Below are positions 42,874 to 55,559 of a stretch of 64,000 nucleotides of DNA, piece after piece (positions within the stretch are counted from its first letter, which is position 1; each line of letters begins with the position of its first letter). Position numbers and translations under genes: made by a program. Under the pieces are notes generated by a model. The model did not search any database and was not told the DNA's origin. It saw only the letters and a program-made list of their open reading frames with translations. The stretch comes from Trichosphaerium sp. ATCC 40318 (taxonomy: Eukaryota; Discosea; Flabellinia; Trichosidae): contig JALMLS010000420.1 of the NCBI GenBank assembly GCA_038496445.1, positions 124,001 through 188,000 of the forward strand, in the 5' to 3' direction.

Positions 42874-45800
42874 ATGGCTTTACGCTCGGGCAAGACTAAA
42901 AAACGCCTTTCGGCAAGAAATCAAGTATGTTGAGACCAATTAGTACTTTTTTTATGTACTGGATGCGGTTAACCGTATGCTTACCACATACAACATTAAC
43001 GGCGCGCAGAACAATAGAATGAACTCTTTCGATAAGCGTACAAGCTTGCATGGTTATCCTACAGCGCCGAATGGCGTGGAGCTTACAGCACGCTTCAACA
43101 AACTCCTCGTGCGTACAAGCGCGAAAATATAAAAAAAAGTGTCGTACTAATTCCTAGTCTAGGATAAACTGAACATCCAAAGTGAAATCAAGCGCCAGGA
43201 CATGCATAAAAATTTTTCAGAAGAGAAGAAATGGATGTTTATTTGTCGTTACGACGAAAAAGGTATGACAGTGCTTTATTATCGCTTAGCGTTATTTATG
43301 GAGGCGTTTAGAACAAGCGAAAAAAAGCGCAAGAGCAAAAGATATGATAGAAAGTCTTAATAAGCACGTGACAAACAAGACACTTGGTGCTCTTGCTATT
43401 GCTCTTAAAACGGAAACTATTGCTTGGTTACAAGAGTTTATACAGTTGGGTGGTTGCAAGCTTATTTGCAGATTATTCTGCGATATGGTGCTTCGTGAAG
43501 AGCAAAAACGCGAAGGCAACTTGTAAGTTAATTTTTTTTTTCAAGTTTGTTTTAGTTAATCTTTATCTAGCCCACAAATAGTTTCTTTTGGTGCTGTGGA
43601 GGATCCAAAAGAACTTATAGGTGCACTCATACTTTGTTTGAGTAGTTTGATACGATATGAGGTGAGTACTACGCTTAATAACCATGACGATTTTAACTTT
43701 TTTTTTTCTTTTTTAGGAGTCTTTAGAGATGGTTGTACAAACTGAGAATATTGTTGACAACTTAGTGTCAGCAATTGATTTTATACATGATAAAATGCAA
43801 GCTACAACACTGCATTTACTTGCTGGCATGGCTTTAATGAACATATCTTTTTACCAGTACGACACGAACACCTTTTTTTTTTTGAATTTAATTTTAATAT
43901 TTTGTCATTACTCAACTAATCTCTGATTAAGCTTAATTGTGGAGATGCTTAGTGTTAAAATAGACGTAGTTATGCGTTTACTAATTACTGGATCTATGGA
44001 GATAAAGGTAAATCAATTAAAACCTCAGATAACACTATTTTAACCAGTGCAACGTGTAGACAAAATGTCTTACAATGATTAATGTATTGATCCATACAAA
44101 AAAATACTCAAGTCCACAGCAAACAACCATGCGTGCCATGTTCTTACAACGAGGATTAATACAAATTCTAAAGGTTCAACCTTGATATAATTACAACACG
44201 TTTCTTTTCGCTTAACGTCCATTTTAGGCGATTAGAAAATATGACTTTTCTGAAGATCTAGCTAAGCAACTCGAAGTATTCGATCTATTGCACTCGAGAT
44301 ACGGTCAAAATGTTGAAGTATCATCCAACGCTATCATGAATGATCCATTAGATGTACTTCAAATACTGAAAGGACAACTCAAATCAAGTCCTCTCGAAAC
44401 CACCTTCATAGAGTATCTAGAGAGTATTGTAAGTGCTCTAGATTACTCTTGCAAGATTGAAGGTAATATCCGCCTGTTTTAAGAAGTCATAAGTAATGTA
44501 GTTTAACATGCATTCTATTTAGTTGTTCGTGCTATTTTAACAGATAGTATTACCAAATTCAAGGAGGACTTCTCAATATCTCATGAAATGATGCAAGAGA
44601 ATAGTTCCCAGTCATCATCAAACAAAGAAAAGCCCTCAAGACCGTTATCTATGCAAAACAATAAAACAAGGGGATGGAAGAGTGGTTCAGTGTCTGCTTC
44701 AACAACGAAGAGAAGAACAACTGTAGCTTTTGCGAGTGCCCCACGTGTTTCTCCAAGAGGTAATAATGGTATGTGCATAGTAAAATGAGTGTGTTATTAA
44801 GTTAAGTAGATGATGTAAACGCTGAGAGTATCTCGGACGTTCTAGCATTGGAGGTTATTTCAAAACACAAACCACCTATAACAGACAAGGCCGGAATTAC
44901 TTGCATGGCTGGTACGCTTTTTTCCCTGATAATTTGTTACACGTGTTAAACACCATATATAGTTGTCAACTCTCCACCAACAGAAATTTGGTGTGGTTGT
45001 GGCGATGGCATGGTACATATTTGGGATGCTAAAGTATGTCTTATAATTTTTTCTTTATTCTTCAGTGTTTTTGTTTACAGTGTCTTATATCCTTCACTAG
45101 GCACAACGGCTTTTGGATATTAGTTTCAATCCATTACCAGGCCTCCCAGTATTATCAATGCTGTGGGCTGACGTCATATGGGTAGGACAAGACGATGGTG
45201 GCATCTCATTGTATTCAACAAAGGTACTGAAATTAAGAAAAAAAACCTTATGTACCTTGGTTGTTGCTTACTTTTCTACTAGCAACGCTTCAAGAAGAGG
45301 ATAGACAAACACAAGAACAGTGGCGTTACAGCCATGACTAGACTTCATCCAGGGGCATCTAGCAGGTACCAACCAGTTGTTTGGACCGGCGATATGGGTG
45401 GACGTGTTATACGATGGAAAGGAACTTCTTATAATGCTGAGTTTACTTTACCTGGCAAGCAAAGAGTGTGTTCATTTGCTTGTCCTACAAACTCCTCGGG
45501 TGAGACTGAAGTAGTATGGGTTGGCGCATACCAGCAGATATTCTTGGTTTCCAATGCAGGCAAACTTCTCAAGCAGATTAGCTCCATTGTTGTACGTCTC
45601 TACACTCCTTGATATATCCATCTTTTCCGTGTACTTACGTGTTCCTAGGGTATGGTTCGTAGCATCTCCGTTATTGGTAACAAAATGTGGGCTGCAGGTT
45701 ATCAAAAAGTGTACATTTACAACAAAGTATGCGAAATTTGTTTTTACAGCTAGTAATCGGGTAACTTATATCTTAATTGTAGCGTGAACACGACTTAGTT

Positions 45801-48800
45801 AAAGAATTGGAGTTGAGTAAAGCTAAGTTGTCTTGCATGTGCTTCGCGCGGGCAACAAACCATGTATGGATTGGTTCAGATGACTCCGATATCCATGTTA
45901 TTGATGCTGATGTACGCCTTTTGGAAGACTTTGCTTGCCAATGAATAATGTTACTAACTACCTTCAAGTCTCATAATGTCATGTATCACTTAACAGATCA
46001 TGAAGATGGTATGCTATGCCTACGATATACTGGCACAGGTGATATCATTTCAGCTGGTACACAAAAATACTTTGCCTGATTTTTCTTTTGAGTGTTTTTT
46101 GTTTTCTCTTATTGCTGATACCATTAAAGGTCGTGATAATTCTATGCTTTTCTGGAAATATTCCAAAGCTACGCCGTGGCAAGCGCTTAATATTTTGGGT
46201 ACAAGAAAGATCTTTAGAGGTACAAACAAGGAATGAGTGAAATTGATACTTATATTCTCTTTTTTTTCTTAGAACGACAAACCAAGGATAAAGACAACCT
46301 CAAAGTCGAATCTCAAGCTCCACCTGCACCAAAGGCACCTCCTGCAACATGGAGCCAGGTGAGACCAAACATGAAATACAAACCAATCACTTGGAACAAA
46401 CTAGCACGGATTGAGGTAACTATTTTCCTTTTTGTGTCTTTCTTCGTTAAAGTGTATCAAAGGGCACCGTATGGGAGAGCTTGAGACCAACAGGAGCTGC
46501 TTTTGACGAAGAGAAATTAAAGACAATTTTTACTTTATCCAAGAAGCAAGCAATGGCAAGGGCTGTTAAAGCCAAATCGTATGTGGTTATTTTCTACTTT
46601 TTGCCCAACTTTTGCTTTGAAAACTGACGTAATTTTTTTTCAAGTGTCATGCTTACAGGTGAACAACGTGTCATACCGTTGAAGCGTGGTAACGATATTT
46701 GTATTATTGTATTATCTCGATTTGCAAAGAAGGTACAGTACACCTGTTAGCGATACATACAACCCCGCTCATCTTGTTTTGTTAGAATGTAGCAATCGAT
46801 GGCTTGAAAAAAGCAATCTTGGGCATGGACACCAGTATTGTGTCTCCAGAGGATCTAAAATATATGGTTCAATATATACCTTCTGCTAATGAGGTACGCA
46901 TGCCTAGAAACCATTATATCCTCTTATCTTGGCTTACCCTTTGATGCCTAGCGTGTTCTCCTCAAGCCGTTCTACAGAAATCCTCCAAAAAATTTGGGTA
47001 AAGCTGAACGCTACCTTCTTATGGTACATCCCCTCGCACTCTTTTTGCGTGTATCTATAATATTAACTTAGTTTAGCTCATGAGTATCCCTGATGTAGAA
47101 AAGAAGCTCGCTTGCTGGAACACTGCAGCCAACTTTGATCCAATAGTAGAATCAGCATTCGACGTACAACTAACTATTCTTCTCTGAACGCCTCTAACTT
47201 TTCCTCCTAAGGCTATCGACGTTTTATCGCGTGCTTGTCTTGAAGTGGAAGTCAGTACAAAAATGCCACGTATTCTACAAGTACGAGACCAAGGCCAATT
47301 CTGAGTTTTTTGTTTCTGGGAAAGCTTTGTTGTAACATTCTTGCTCTGTAGATTATCTTGTCCATTGGTAATTTCTTGTTGCCTGATAGTGAAGAAGGTG
47401 CTGTAAAAGGATTCAGACTTTCATCTTTAGGAAAGGTACGTTGTTGTTGGTTATTACCTAGTCGCGAATTCTTACTTTTTTCATTACCAGTTCATCAAAC
47501 TCCATGGCGTTTCTAGTACAGACAAATTTATGAACTACCTTGCAAACACAATGCAAAAGAACCAACCAGGACTTGTTGATGTACTAACAGAGCTACCAAG
47601 CGTCGTTGAAGCCAGCAAGCGTATGTATTAGTACACCAACAACGTACACTCAATGATATTTTTAGAAAACTTGAATCTGATAGCTGGAGAGCTTGGTAAC
47701 CTCAAAGCAGGTCTCAAAGTCGTTGAAGATTTTTGTGATTTTGAAAGCAACATTGACAAAGAAGACATTTACAAAATTGTCTTAACGGTACGCTACGCCA
47801 ACCCTATTAAACAAACCCACGTACCACGTGCTGACTTCTTTGTGTAGCCCTTCTTGCAGAGTGCCCAAACGCGTATCTCTCAAGTTCTCTCTGAGATGAA
47901 GGTGTTAGAAAGTTCATTTAATAAAATCTTGCGATACTTTGGTGAACCACCAGTCACACAATCGAATGAATTCTTCTCTCACATTGCTGAATTTGCAAAG
48001 CAACTCAAGGTTAGTACTCCTCCTATTTTCTTTGGTTTCATCACTTCGCTTTTTTGGGTGGTACTTACGATACCATAGAGTGCTGCTGTGGAAAATGAGA
48101 AGCAGCATCAGCTCAACACACGATCTAACTTGGCAAATCAAGTCCAAGCAGTACGTTCAAAATAGCAAAGTTTTCCTTTTGATTAATGTTAATGACTCTC
48201 TATAGCAAATATTATCAAGTATAGACAAGCCAAAGAAACCTCCAGCGCAAGAACAACCACGGAAGAGATCAGAGGCTACTCTCAGACCTGGAAGGCCCCG
48301 ATCACGATGGGTATCAGGTTCATCCAAGTACGAACAGAAAAAAAACCTCATGAAAAATCATATTAACTCTTCACGTCTAGTTCCAAGCCACCAAAGCTCT
48401 CAATATCATCGCCAAGCTCTCCAAAAGCAAGCCCAAAAGCAAGCCCAAGAGCAAGTCCACGAGCAAGCCCACGTGCAAGCCCACGTGCAAGCCCACGTGG
48501 TCGCATTTCTTTGTCGTCTAGAGGCGCTGCAAACTTGGAACCATACAAAGGACCTGTTGATGTTACAAAGCCTCCTATTGATAATCCGCTGACACAAACA
48601 ATGTTTGGTATTGAGGATGACTTGACGACTACAATTACACAAGTAGTTCAGAGCAACTCTACTACTTTTGAACGTGACTATCGTCCAAGAACGACAACCA
48701 AGAGGCATCCCATCCCTCTTATTAAAGAAGAGCTAGTAGAACCTGATGCAGTACCAGTAGAAGCATTTGGTGACCTCTCACAGACGTTTTTGAACAAATT

Positions 48801-48846
48801 TTTGGCAGGCGAAGCAGATATTCTTTTCGACAATGGAACAACCTGA
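42874..48846 (+). CDS. Formin with WD40-like beta-propeller inserted between FH3 and FH2
   Basis: Actin nucleator and elongator. The N-terminal GBD/FH3 part has MALRSGKTKKRLSARNQ, LTARFNKLLDKLNIQ and FSEEKKWMFICRYD, then armadillo-like helices (TLGALAIALKTETIAWLQ, MQATTLHLLAGMALMNIS). After a Ser-rich linker come WD40-type blades: IWCGCGDGMVHIWDAK, VIWVGQDDGGISLYS, VVWTGDMGGRVIRWKG, MWAAGYQKVYIYNK, VWIGSDDSDIHVIDA, GRDNSMLFWKYSK. A very short proline stretch (PPAPKAPPATW) stands for FH1. FH2 follows: KPITWNKLARIEGTVWESL, LSIGNFLLPDS, AVKGFRLSSLGKFIKLHG. The tail carries an ASPR repeat and an acidic end. About 20 exons. The FH2 lasso and core motifs look intact. The propeller between FH3 and FH2 is not in the classical formin plans I know. 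Confidence 0.88.
48418..48500 (+). repeat. 12-bp tandem repeat encoding (A-S-P-R/K)n in the formin tail
   Basis: About seven 12-bp units of GCAAGCCCACGT/GCAAGCCCAAAA type encode ASPK or ASPR repeats. The last units each contain CACGTG. This is basic, Ser-Pro-rich and a likely phospho-regulated linker (inference). Confidence 0.8.
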
Positions 48847-49117
48847 TTAAGAGCTGCGACTTGCTGTTTGCACCACAACGTGGAATTGTATAAAGATAAA
48901 ACAAAATAAAGTAGGTTTGAGAATAAGCTAAAAAATGGATGAATTAATGTATTCTTCTAACATCTGTGAACACCTCTACTGACGACACTGGCAACATGGG
49001 CAACAATTGAATTTGTTCTTTATAAAAAGCATGGTCTTGGTACCAAAATGAAACAATACCTTGATTCCTAGCGATTTAGTACTTAGGTGTGGAACTTACT
49101 TTATGTCGACCAACAAT

Positions 49118-49822
49118 ACCTAGCGAGTAATTACTACAAGTACATTGCAAAAAGAATGAGAGGCTTTGGTATCTTTGTTAAGGAATTCACTCATGTAGGC
49201 TCACATTGTTGGTAACAGCATTCTACAATGCCTGCTGCAATCAGGAATTATCACTATTAAGAACTGAAATTTATGTACCCTAACGAAGGTAACAGCACAA
49301 TGCAAGCCCGGCTCTAATGGTCAACATAGAGCAGCAACTACGACAGCCATGGGTTTGCGCATGACAGGCAGCCTTTAATTTGGCGGTGACCAACCCGCTG
49401 AGTGATAGAAGAACCAACCAGTCATCCTTTTGTACACGTACAAACATGAAAAAAATAAATTGTGGGATACTCTTCACCGAAATATCCATTTAAAATACTC
49501 AAATATGGATAATGCACATTTCAAAATGCTCGTAATCGCTTGTATTAGCTATTTGCGCGTGTTAGAACAGTATTGGAAAGGTTTTGAGTTTTTTAACGCC
49601 TTTGTAAGCGATTAATTCTTAATTTTTACTAGTCTTTTGTAATTCATTTCTTTGCTCTATCAGGCTACATTGGCGGTAATGGCGCTTTGGATATTCGCTT
49701 TACTTTGCACGAAAGGAAATACGTAATTGGACATGGGTTGAAAGTTGCTTCACAAAAGTAGAAAACGACGATACGAATCTTGGTTTTTTTCCTTTTTCAG
49801 GTATTAAATGGTGTCGTTTCAT
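49118..49822 (-). repeat. Dispersed repeat copy B (inverted)
   Basis: Reverse-complement copy of the element at 24.4-25.0 kb, with the same TGAAACGACACCATTTAA start and CTCATTCTTTTTGCA end. Its flank beyond the end (ACTTGTAGTAATTACT) is shared with copy D, so the true border may lie about 25 bp further out. The region 48847-49117 before it holds only the formin 3' flank. Confidence 0.8.
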
Positions 49823-49989
49823 GTGTATATGTTTGTTAGCCTTTTAACGAAAACCAGAGTACTGCAGCAAATTTTATGCAAAAACCGATAAAAAAGCGCC
49901 AAAAAACTATCCAATGGTACCTTACGACTATTTTCGCGTATATCAATCGTTTTGGCTATTGAGAAGAGAGTTTAGTGTTCATACATAAC

Positions 49990-51100
49990 CTTAACTTTGT
50001 TTATTTTCCGCCAAGCGCTTAAATACCTCCAATCAATTGAACGGAAACTAGTGATACCAGATTTAACAGCTCTGTAGTTTCTGGTCTCTGACTTCGAACC
50101 GTTTCGCTCTTTTTGACAATCAATTCATTATACGCAAAACCCTACGCGCATAGATGCAGTGGGAAGATTCTATACCTCAGGTGGTTCATTGTTATTTGAC
50201 CACGATGATGGACTTATGCTGACTTGAAAACCGTTTTAGCTCTAATTTTAACGCTGTCCAGTACTACTCATGTTGTGGACCGTGTTAACAAACAACGATA
50301 GAAAATGGATCTCACGTTGGAAATAAAAGGCATTAAAGGCTCAACAATTGCAAACACATACCGTATGTTTTCTGACGCGCTCTTAGACGTTGTCATTTCT
50401 AGTAGACCCGCCAAAAGTAAGCAGACTATTACTCGTTTCCTCAGTACTTATCGCGTCTGCAATAGGTAGCTGTACGTTGATACCAATAGTTCTTGTCATT
50501 TCGCTTACACGTTTTATGTTGTAGACTGCTCTTATTATCACTACTAAGCTACCTGGTGTTCTAAAGGACCTCTTAAAAGTAGCTATGGCGTACGACGAAG
50601 AAAATAACCAACATCGATTGTATTTTAACATGGCTCGGTGGCACCGTATGCAACCTCCTCCCTTTTTTTTTTTGTTCTCTCCTCAATCTGTAAAAACTCA
50701 CTCAACTTTTCTCCTAGACACAACCAGACGCAACGGTAATGTCGGTATAAATCAGATACATTTATAACATAGACTGTCCTCTACTGTTAATTGGCCACCG
50801 TTCGTTTCATTGTGGTCAATGTAGATGAAGGCACACTGCGCACCTATCGAAAAGTGAGTTCTAGGTTGTTTATATAACTGTTCTAACTGCTGTAGTGTAC
50901 AAAACAAACTGCGTATTTGGTATGAATTTTATTTAACTACGTGACCTCTTTTTCAGCGTTACCTCCCATTGTTGACTGCTGACAATGCTCTTATAAAATC
51001 AGCGCTTTGCATTACAGTTGCGGAAGGCATGTACGTGAACACGTACCGTTTAGGTACAATGAAAATATAAACTAGTTTTCTTTGCTTAACCCACAAAGTG
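49990..51100 (+). pseudogene. Degenerate Argonaute-like fragments
   Basis: Weakly supported. An open stretch at about 50117-50224 reads HYTQNPTRIDAVGRFYTSGG, followed by DDGLMLT, which recalls the Argonaute N/L1 segment (VGRSFY...GGGLE). At about 50956-51035 RYLPLLTADNALIKSALCIT then VAEGM recalls the end of a PAZ domain (LPLL...ELCTIV..GQ). Stops and frame changes lie between, and I cannot join the pieces into a full gene. Either a decayed Argonaute or chance similarity; no complete PIWI domain was found in the window. Confidence 0.3.
50400..50526 (+). repeat. 127-bp block, first copy of an inverted duplication
   Basis: From AGTAGACCCGCCAAAAGT to ATGTTGTAGA. It matches the reverse complement of 52903-53030 with no mismatch that I can see. 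Sequence on either side is unrelated. Both strands are open here: SRPAKSKQTITRFLSTYRV on plus and MTRTIGINVQLPIADAIS on minus. Confidence 0.8.
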
Positions 51101-51404
51101 TACGTTAATAACAATGGTTTTACAGTTTATTTAAGTATCAGGCGTATTGCAACCAGAGCAAGGAAGGAACTGTAGTCTAGCCATGTAATGAGCGCGTAGT
51201 GATAGTACATATTTTGTAATGGTTTGGTACCTCAATAGAAACCTACCATTTATTAATAAAAATCTTAAACCCACTTCCTTGTACCGTCCTGGGATAGATA
51301 GCGAAAAGTGAACAAAATTCTACCGTGAAGGAAAGCATAAAGTAATTGTGGTTTATATTATGCTTTTTAGCCCGAAGCATGTTAAAAGCATCAACAAGCA
51401 CGCA

Positions 51405-52115
51405 CAATTGAAACGACACCATTTAATAGTACCTGAAAAAGGAAAAAACCAGTTCGCTTCACAAGATTCGTATCGTCGTTTTCTACTTTTGTGAAGCAAC
51501 TTTCAACCCATGTCCAATTACGTATTTCCTCTTGTGCAACACGAAACCGATCAAAACGTTCATTTTAGCCATTGTAATGCAACAGAGCAAGAAAATGAGT
51601 TTCTTAAACAGTACAAAGGGAAAACAGAATTAATCGCTTACAAACGCGTTAAAAAACCCAAAACCTTTCCAATACTGTTCTAACACGCGCAAATAGCTAA
51701 TACAAGCGATTACGAGCATTTTGGAATGTGCATTATCCATATTCGAGTATTTTAAATGGATATTTCGGTGAAGTGTATCCCACAATTTATTTTTTTCATG
51801 TTTGTACGTGTACAAAAGGATGATCGTTTGGTTCATCTATCACTCAGCGGGTTGGTCACCGCCAAATTAAAGGCTGCCTGTCATGCGCAAACCCATGGCT
51901 GTCGTAGTTGCTGCTCTATGTTGACCATTAGAGCCGGGCTTGCATTGTGCTGTTACCTTCGTTAGGGTACATAAATTTCAGTTCTTAATAGTGATAATTC
52001 CTGATTGCAGCAGGCATTGTAGAATGCTGTTACCAACAATGTGAGCCTACATGAGTGAATTCCTTAACAAAGATACCAAAGCCTCTCATTCTTTTTGTAT
52101 GTACTTCTAGTATTT
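51405..52115 (+). repeat. Dispersed repeat copy C
   Basis: Same element as copies A, B and D: TGAAACGACACCATTTAA start, conserved 3' half, end near CTCATTCTTTTTGTA. It lies inside the segment bounded by the two inverted 127-bp blocks. Confidence 0.8.
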
Positions 52116-53461
52116 ACATGTTAGTTTGTACGTCAAAGATGTAATTCGTATAACCCACGTAGTTCGATACGAGTACCTTCTGCAATAGAGTATAATTTAT
52201 ATTCCTCTTTATTGAATAATTTACAGACGCAATGGCTCATATGCAACGGTATATCCGCGCCGAACGAGCTAGCCTACTGGCCTAAACATAATTAATAAAC
52301 AAAAAATATAAGCAAGGCGAGAAACGAATTTTTTTTACAACAACAATAAATGTGCGTGCCTTTTGAAACTGTCGAAATAACTATATCCAGCTCTGTTGCT
52401 TGTGTCATCTACTGGAATTGACGACCTCGGGTACGGGCTCGCTCTTGTTGATATTGCGCTGTGTGTTACAGCACTAGCGTCCAGAATTCAACAAGAAGTG
52501 TACCATTCATAATAAATATACCTTCGGGTTTATACAACGGATTAGAAAAGAGCAATCTACAGAACGCCAAAAAAAAAGTAAAACAACATGGACTCACCTT
52601 GCAATTGGGCCGTTGGTTGCCTTCAACTACAAACGAAAAGTTCAATTGTTGCATCCACATTACAGATGCAGTCTGGTTTATGCTGTCGTTGCCGTTGTCT
52701 GGTTGCGTCTAGGATGAAAGTTGAGCGAGTTTTGTAGATTGAGGAACAAAAAAAGAGGTACTTGGTTGTAGTATCGTCACCTTGGCCTTAGTAAACATGT
52801 CTTTTCAACAGTTGCGATAAGTTACAGAGATAGAACTACCCTCCAATGTGCGGAGAATAAACGCCTAGAGGTCATTTATGTACTCTGAAGCGATAAAGAG
52901 TCTACAACATAAAACGTGTAAGCGAAATGACAAGAACTATTGGTATCAACGTACAGCTACCTATTGCAGACGCGATAAGTACTGAGGAAACGAGTAATAG
53001 TCTGCTTACTTTTGGCGGGTCTACTCGAAACGCCAACATCGTAGATAGCTTCTAAAAACGTATACGACGCGCTTGTAATCATACGTTGTTCAAAAAGACT
53101 TGTTTGTATGCCCTCTGATTTGTTGTTTGGGCTTAAAACACGAGACCGTTTTATGTTGGGTTTGTGTAGCATACAAGCTAGTATTTGAAGCGTGAACAAA
53201 AGCTAAAAAAAACGTTTGAGTTTAAAGTGAGTACTCAGTCATCACTGTCAACTAGCGATGTTCCAAACGAATAGAATACCGAATCTATCGCCAAAACGTA
53301 AAAAGTTGGAAATAGTCGACAATATTCCGATTAGCCGAAACATTGCCAAAACTAATACCATACGCGAAAATAGCCGTGAGGCAACATTAGCTAGTTTTTT
53401 GAGGTGTTTTAACCGGTTTTTACTTAAAACTTGTTGTAATAACCGTAACAAACTGTACATC
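52116..53461. other. Intergenic part of the repeat island
   Basis: No complete gene. A plus-strand reading at 52461-52712 (SGLYNGLEKSNLQNAKKKVK) is open but unrecognised. The second 127-bp inverted block lies at 52903-53030. Upstream of it on the minus strand an open frame runs LHKPNIKRSRVLSPNNKSEG into the block. Confidence 0.4.
52903..53030 (-). repeat. 127-bp block, second (inverted) copy
   Basis: Reverse complement of 50400-50526. With its partner it bounds about 2.4 kb. Confidence 0.8.
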
Positions 53462-53464
53462 TGA

Positions 53465-54150
53465 AACGATAACGTGAAATACCTGAAAAAGAAAAAAAAC
53501 CAGTTCGCTACACAAGATTCGTATCGTCGTTTTCCAATTTCATCTAATCTCCATATTCCCTTTTTGTGCAAAGTAAAGCAAACATTCGAAGGGTCACTAT
53601 AACCAGTGTAACATGAAGGAGCTAAGGAATGAATTAGTGCAAGCGCAAAAGAATTTATCACTTACAAACACCTTTGAGAACCAAAACTATTCCAATACTG
53701 TTCTCATACGCACAAATAGCTACCACAAGCGATTACGAGCATTTTGAAATGTGCATTATCCATATTTGAGTATTTTAAATGGATATTTCGGTGAAGAGTA
53801 TCCCACAATTTATTTTTTTCATGTTTGTACGTGTACAAAAGGATGACTGGTTGGTTCTTCTATCACTCAGCGGGTTGGTCACCGCCAAATTAAAGGCTGC
53901 CTGTCATGCGCAAACCCATGGCTGTCGTAGTTGCTGCTCTATGTTGACCATTAGAGCCGGGCTTGCATTGTGCTGTTACCTTCGTTAGGGTACATAAATT
54001 TCAGTTCTTAATAGTGATAATTCCTGATTGCAGCAGGCATTGTAGAATGCTGTTACCAACAATGTGAGCCTACATGAGTGAATTCCTTAACAAAGATACC
54101 AAAGCCTCTCATTCTTTTTGCAACGTACTTGTAGTAATTACTCGGCAGGT
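53465..54150 (+). repeat. Dispersed repeat copy D
   Basis: Fourth copy of the element. Its 5' end is the most divergent (TGAAACGATAACGTG), while the 3' half is nearly identical to the others. The flank shared with copy B reaches about 54150. It sits directly before the LINE-like remnant. Confidence 0.8.
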
Positions 54151-54179
54151 ATTTCTGCTTGGTCATTACGGCTTAAGCT

Positions 54180-54800
54180 CAGAAACGACTTGGCACATCA
54201 CTACATTGATAAAAAAACATACAAAGAGCCACGGAATTGGCGGAGATATGGGGTGTGAAACCGGATAGTAAGGATAATTTCTCGTATCGCACGTCCATGG
54301 GGTGGGTGATTAAAGGAATGTGTGAGAAGGTGAAAGGCATACTTGGATTGTCCAAGGCTAAAGCGGAGATGGCCACAAGTATGATCAACGTGGCATACAT
54401 TACGCTATTGTATCGAAAACACAAAGCGAGATGTAAAACGGAGGCAAAAATAAGGAGTGAGCGAGGTAGAACAGTTGGTAAAGGTAGATGGAAGAAGGTC
54501 AAGAGAAAGAGGAGTGAACGCTTGGACGAGTGAGTCGGGATGAAAGGGTATTGGTAGATAAGGGAGCGGAACAGACTATGTAGACGGGGTCGCAGGTTTT
54601 TATGCCAGGGGGCTTTTCCTGCAAGGGGGGTTTTCTGTAACTTTTCCTCCATTATTTTAATTCTTATTTTATTTTTTTACATTATAGGCTCTAGTAGCCA
54701 TGTCGGGTGGTGTGGCGTCTTTTCTATAGCGGCCTTATCTGCGCCCTGAAAGTCAACCCCAGACAATAAACAATAAACAAACAACAAACAAACAAACATT
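54180..54800 (+). mobile_element. LINE-like retrotransposon 3' remnant
   Basis: A basic open frame (54237-54533, MAEIWGVKPDSKDNFSYRTS, then TLLYRKHKARCKTEAKI) resembles the C-terminal end of a non-LTR retrotransposon protein. Its higher GC and G-runs (about 54590-54635) differ from neighbours. It is followed by an untranslated stretch ending in an A-rich simple tail of AATAAACAAACAA type (54758-54798), as left by target-primed reverse transcription. No reverse transcriptase motif is in the piece, so it is 5' truncated. Confidence 0.45.
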
Positions 54801-54968
54801 GATAAAAACCTAAACACGCGTCTTCTGAAGAGCTCCTGTACATAAATAAATGCTTGTTACATGTAAATTGATATCACAGTGACCTCTTGTACTAAGATAA
54901 ATGATTTGAACGCCTGATGAGTACCAACGAAAGGACACGGAAGATTTCATCTGCGAACTTGAATCCTA

Positions 54969-55364
54969 GTTTTGCTGAAGGCTGAAGGTACTCGTAATAG
55001 CGTTTACGCGTGTATTTAAAGCGATTCCGTATTATCTCCGTGCAATTGTTGGAGCTAGTGCAGAAAACAACTGAAATGCCTTTTTTTGCTACTTCGAGGC
55101 TTTGTTTACAGTTTCTACGCGTTAATTTGCATACTAACTACCGCTGACTTTGTTTACAGCACCGTTTCCTAAATAAAATATACTGCATCAAACGCTTCTA
55201 AAACCACCTTGAGTTCTCAAATACGCGTTTACCTCAATCACGCCCTTTTAAGGTTTGCTTCTTTTACTCTTGTGCTAGCTCCAACAATTACACGGAGCTA
55301 GTACGGAATCGCTTTACACACTTCGCAAACGCTATTAAAAGTACTTTCAGCCTTCAGAAAAAAC
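54969..55364. repeat. Long imperfect inverted repeat (arms about 100 bp, loop about 190 bp)
   Basis: The left arm 54969-55068 and the reverse complement of 55261-55364 share AAAGCGATTCCGTA, AATTGTTGGAGCTAG and CTGAAGGCTGAA blocks, roughly 80% identical by eye. The loop has no open frame. This could be a MITE-like element or a hairpin-RNA locus. Confidence 0.75.
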
Positions 55365-55559
55365 GCCTTGAAAACTTTCTTCAGAGTTAGTCATGACGAA
55401 TCTGTAGCCTACCACTTGAAAAGTACAAAACGGAAAGATACTCCACCAATAGGGCTTTCCAGAAAAGCAAACTACGGGAAAAAAAAAAAAAAAAAAAAGA
55501 ATGAATAAAAAGTTTATTAACAAGTTTTACAATTATAGCCTAGCAGTTGTACTTCAGTT
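55365..55559. other. Spacer with poly(A) run
   Basis: About 20 consecutive A at 55480-55499, just before the 3' end of the F-box gene. It may be the T-rich 3' region of that minus-strand gene or a trace of an element insertion. Confidence 0.4.

Noticed and set aside
54179-54652. 157-codon minus-strand frame
   Set aside because: Antisense of the basic LINE-like frame; no motifs or start context.
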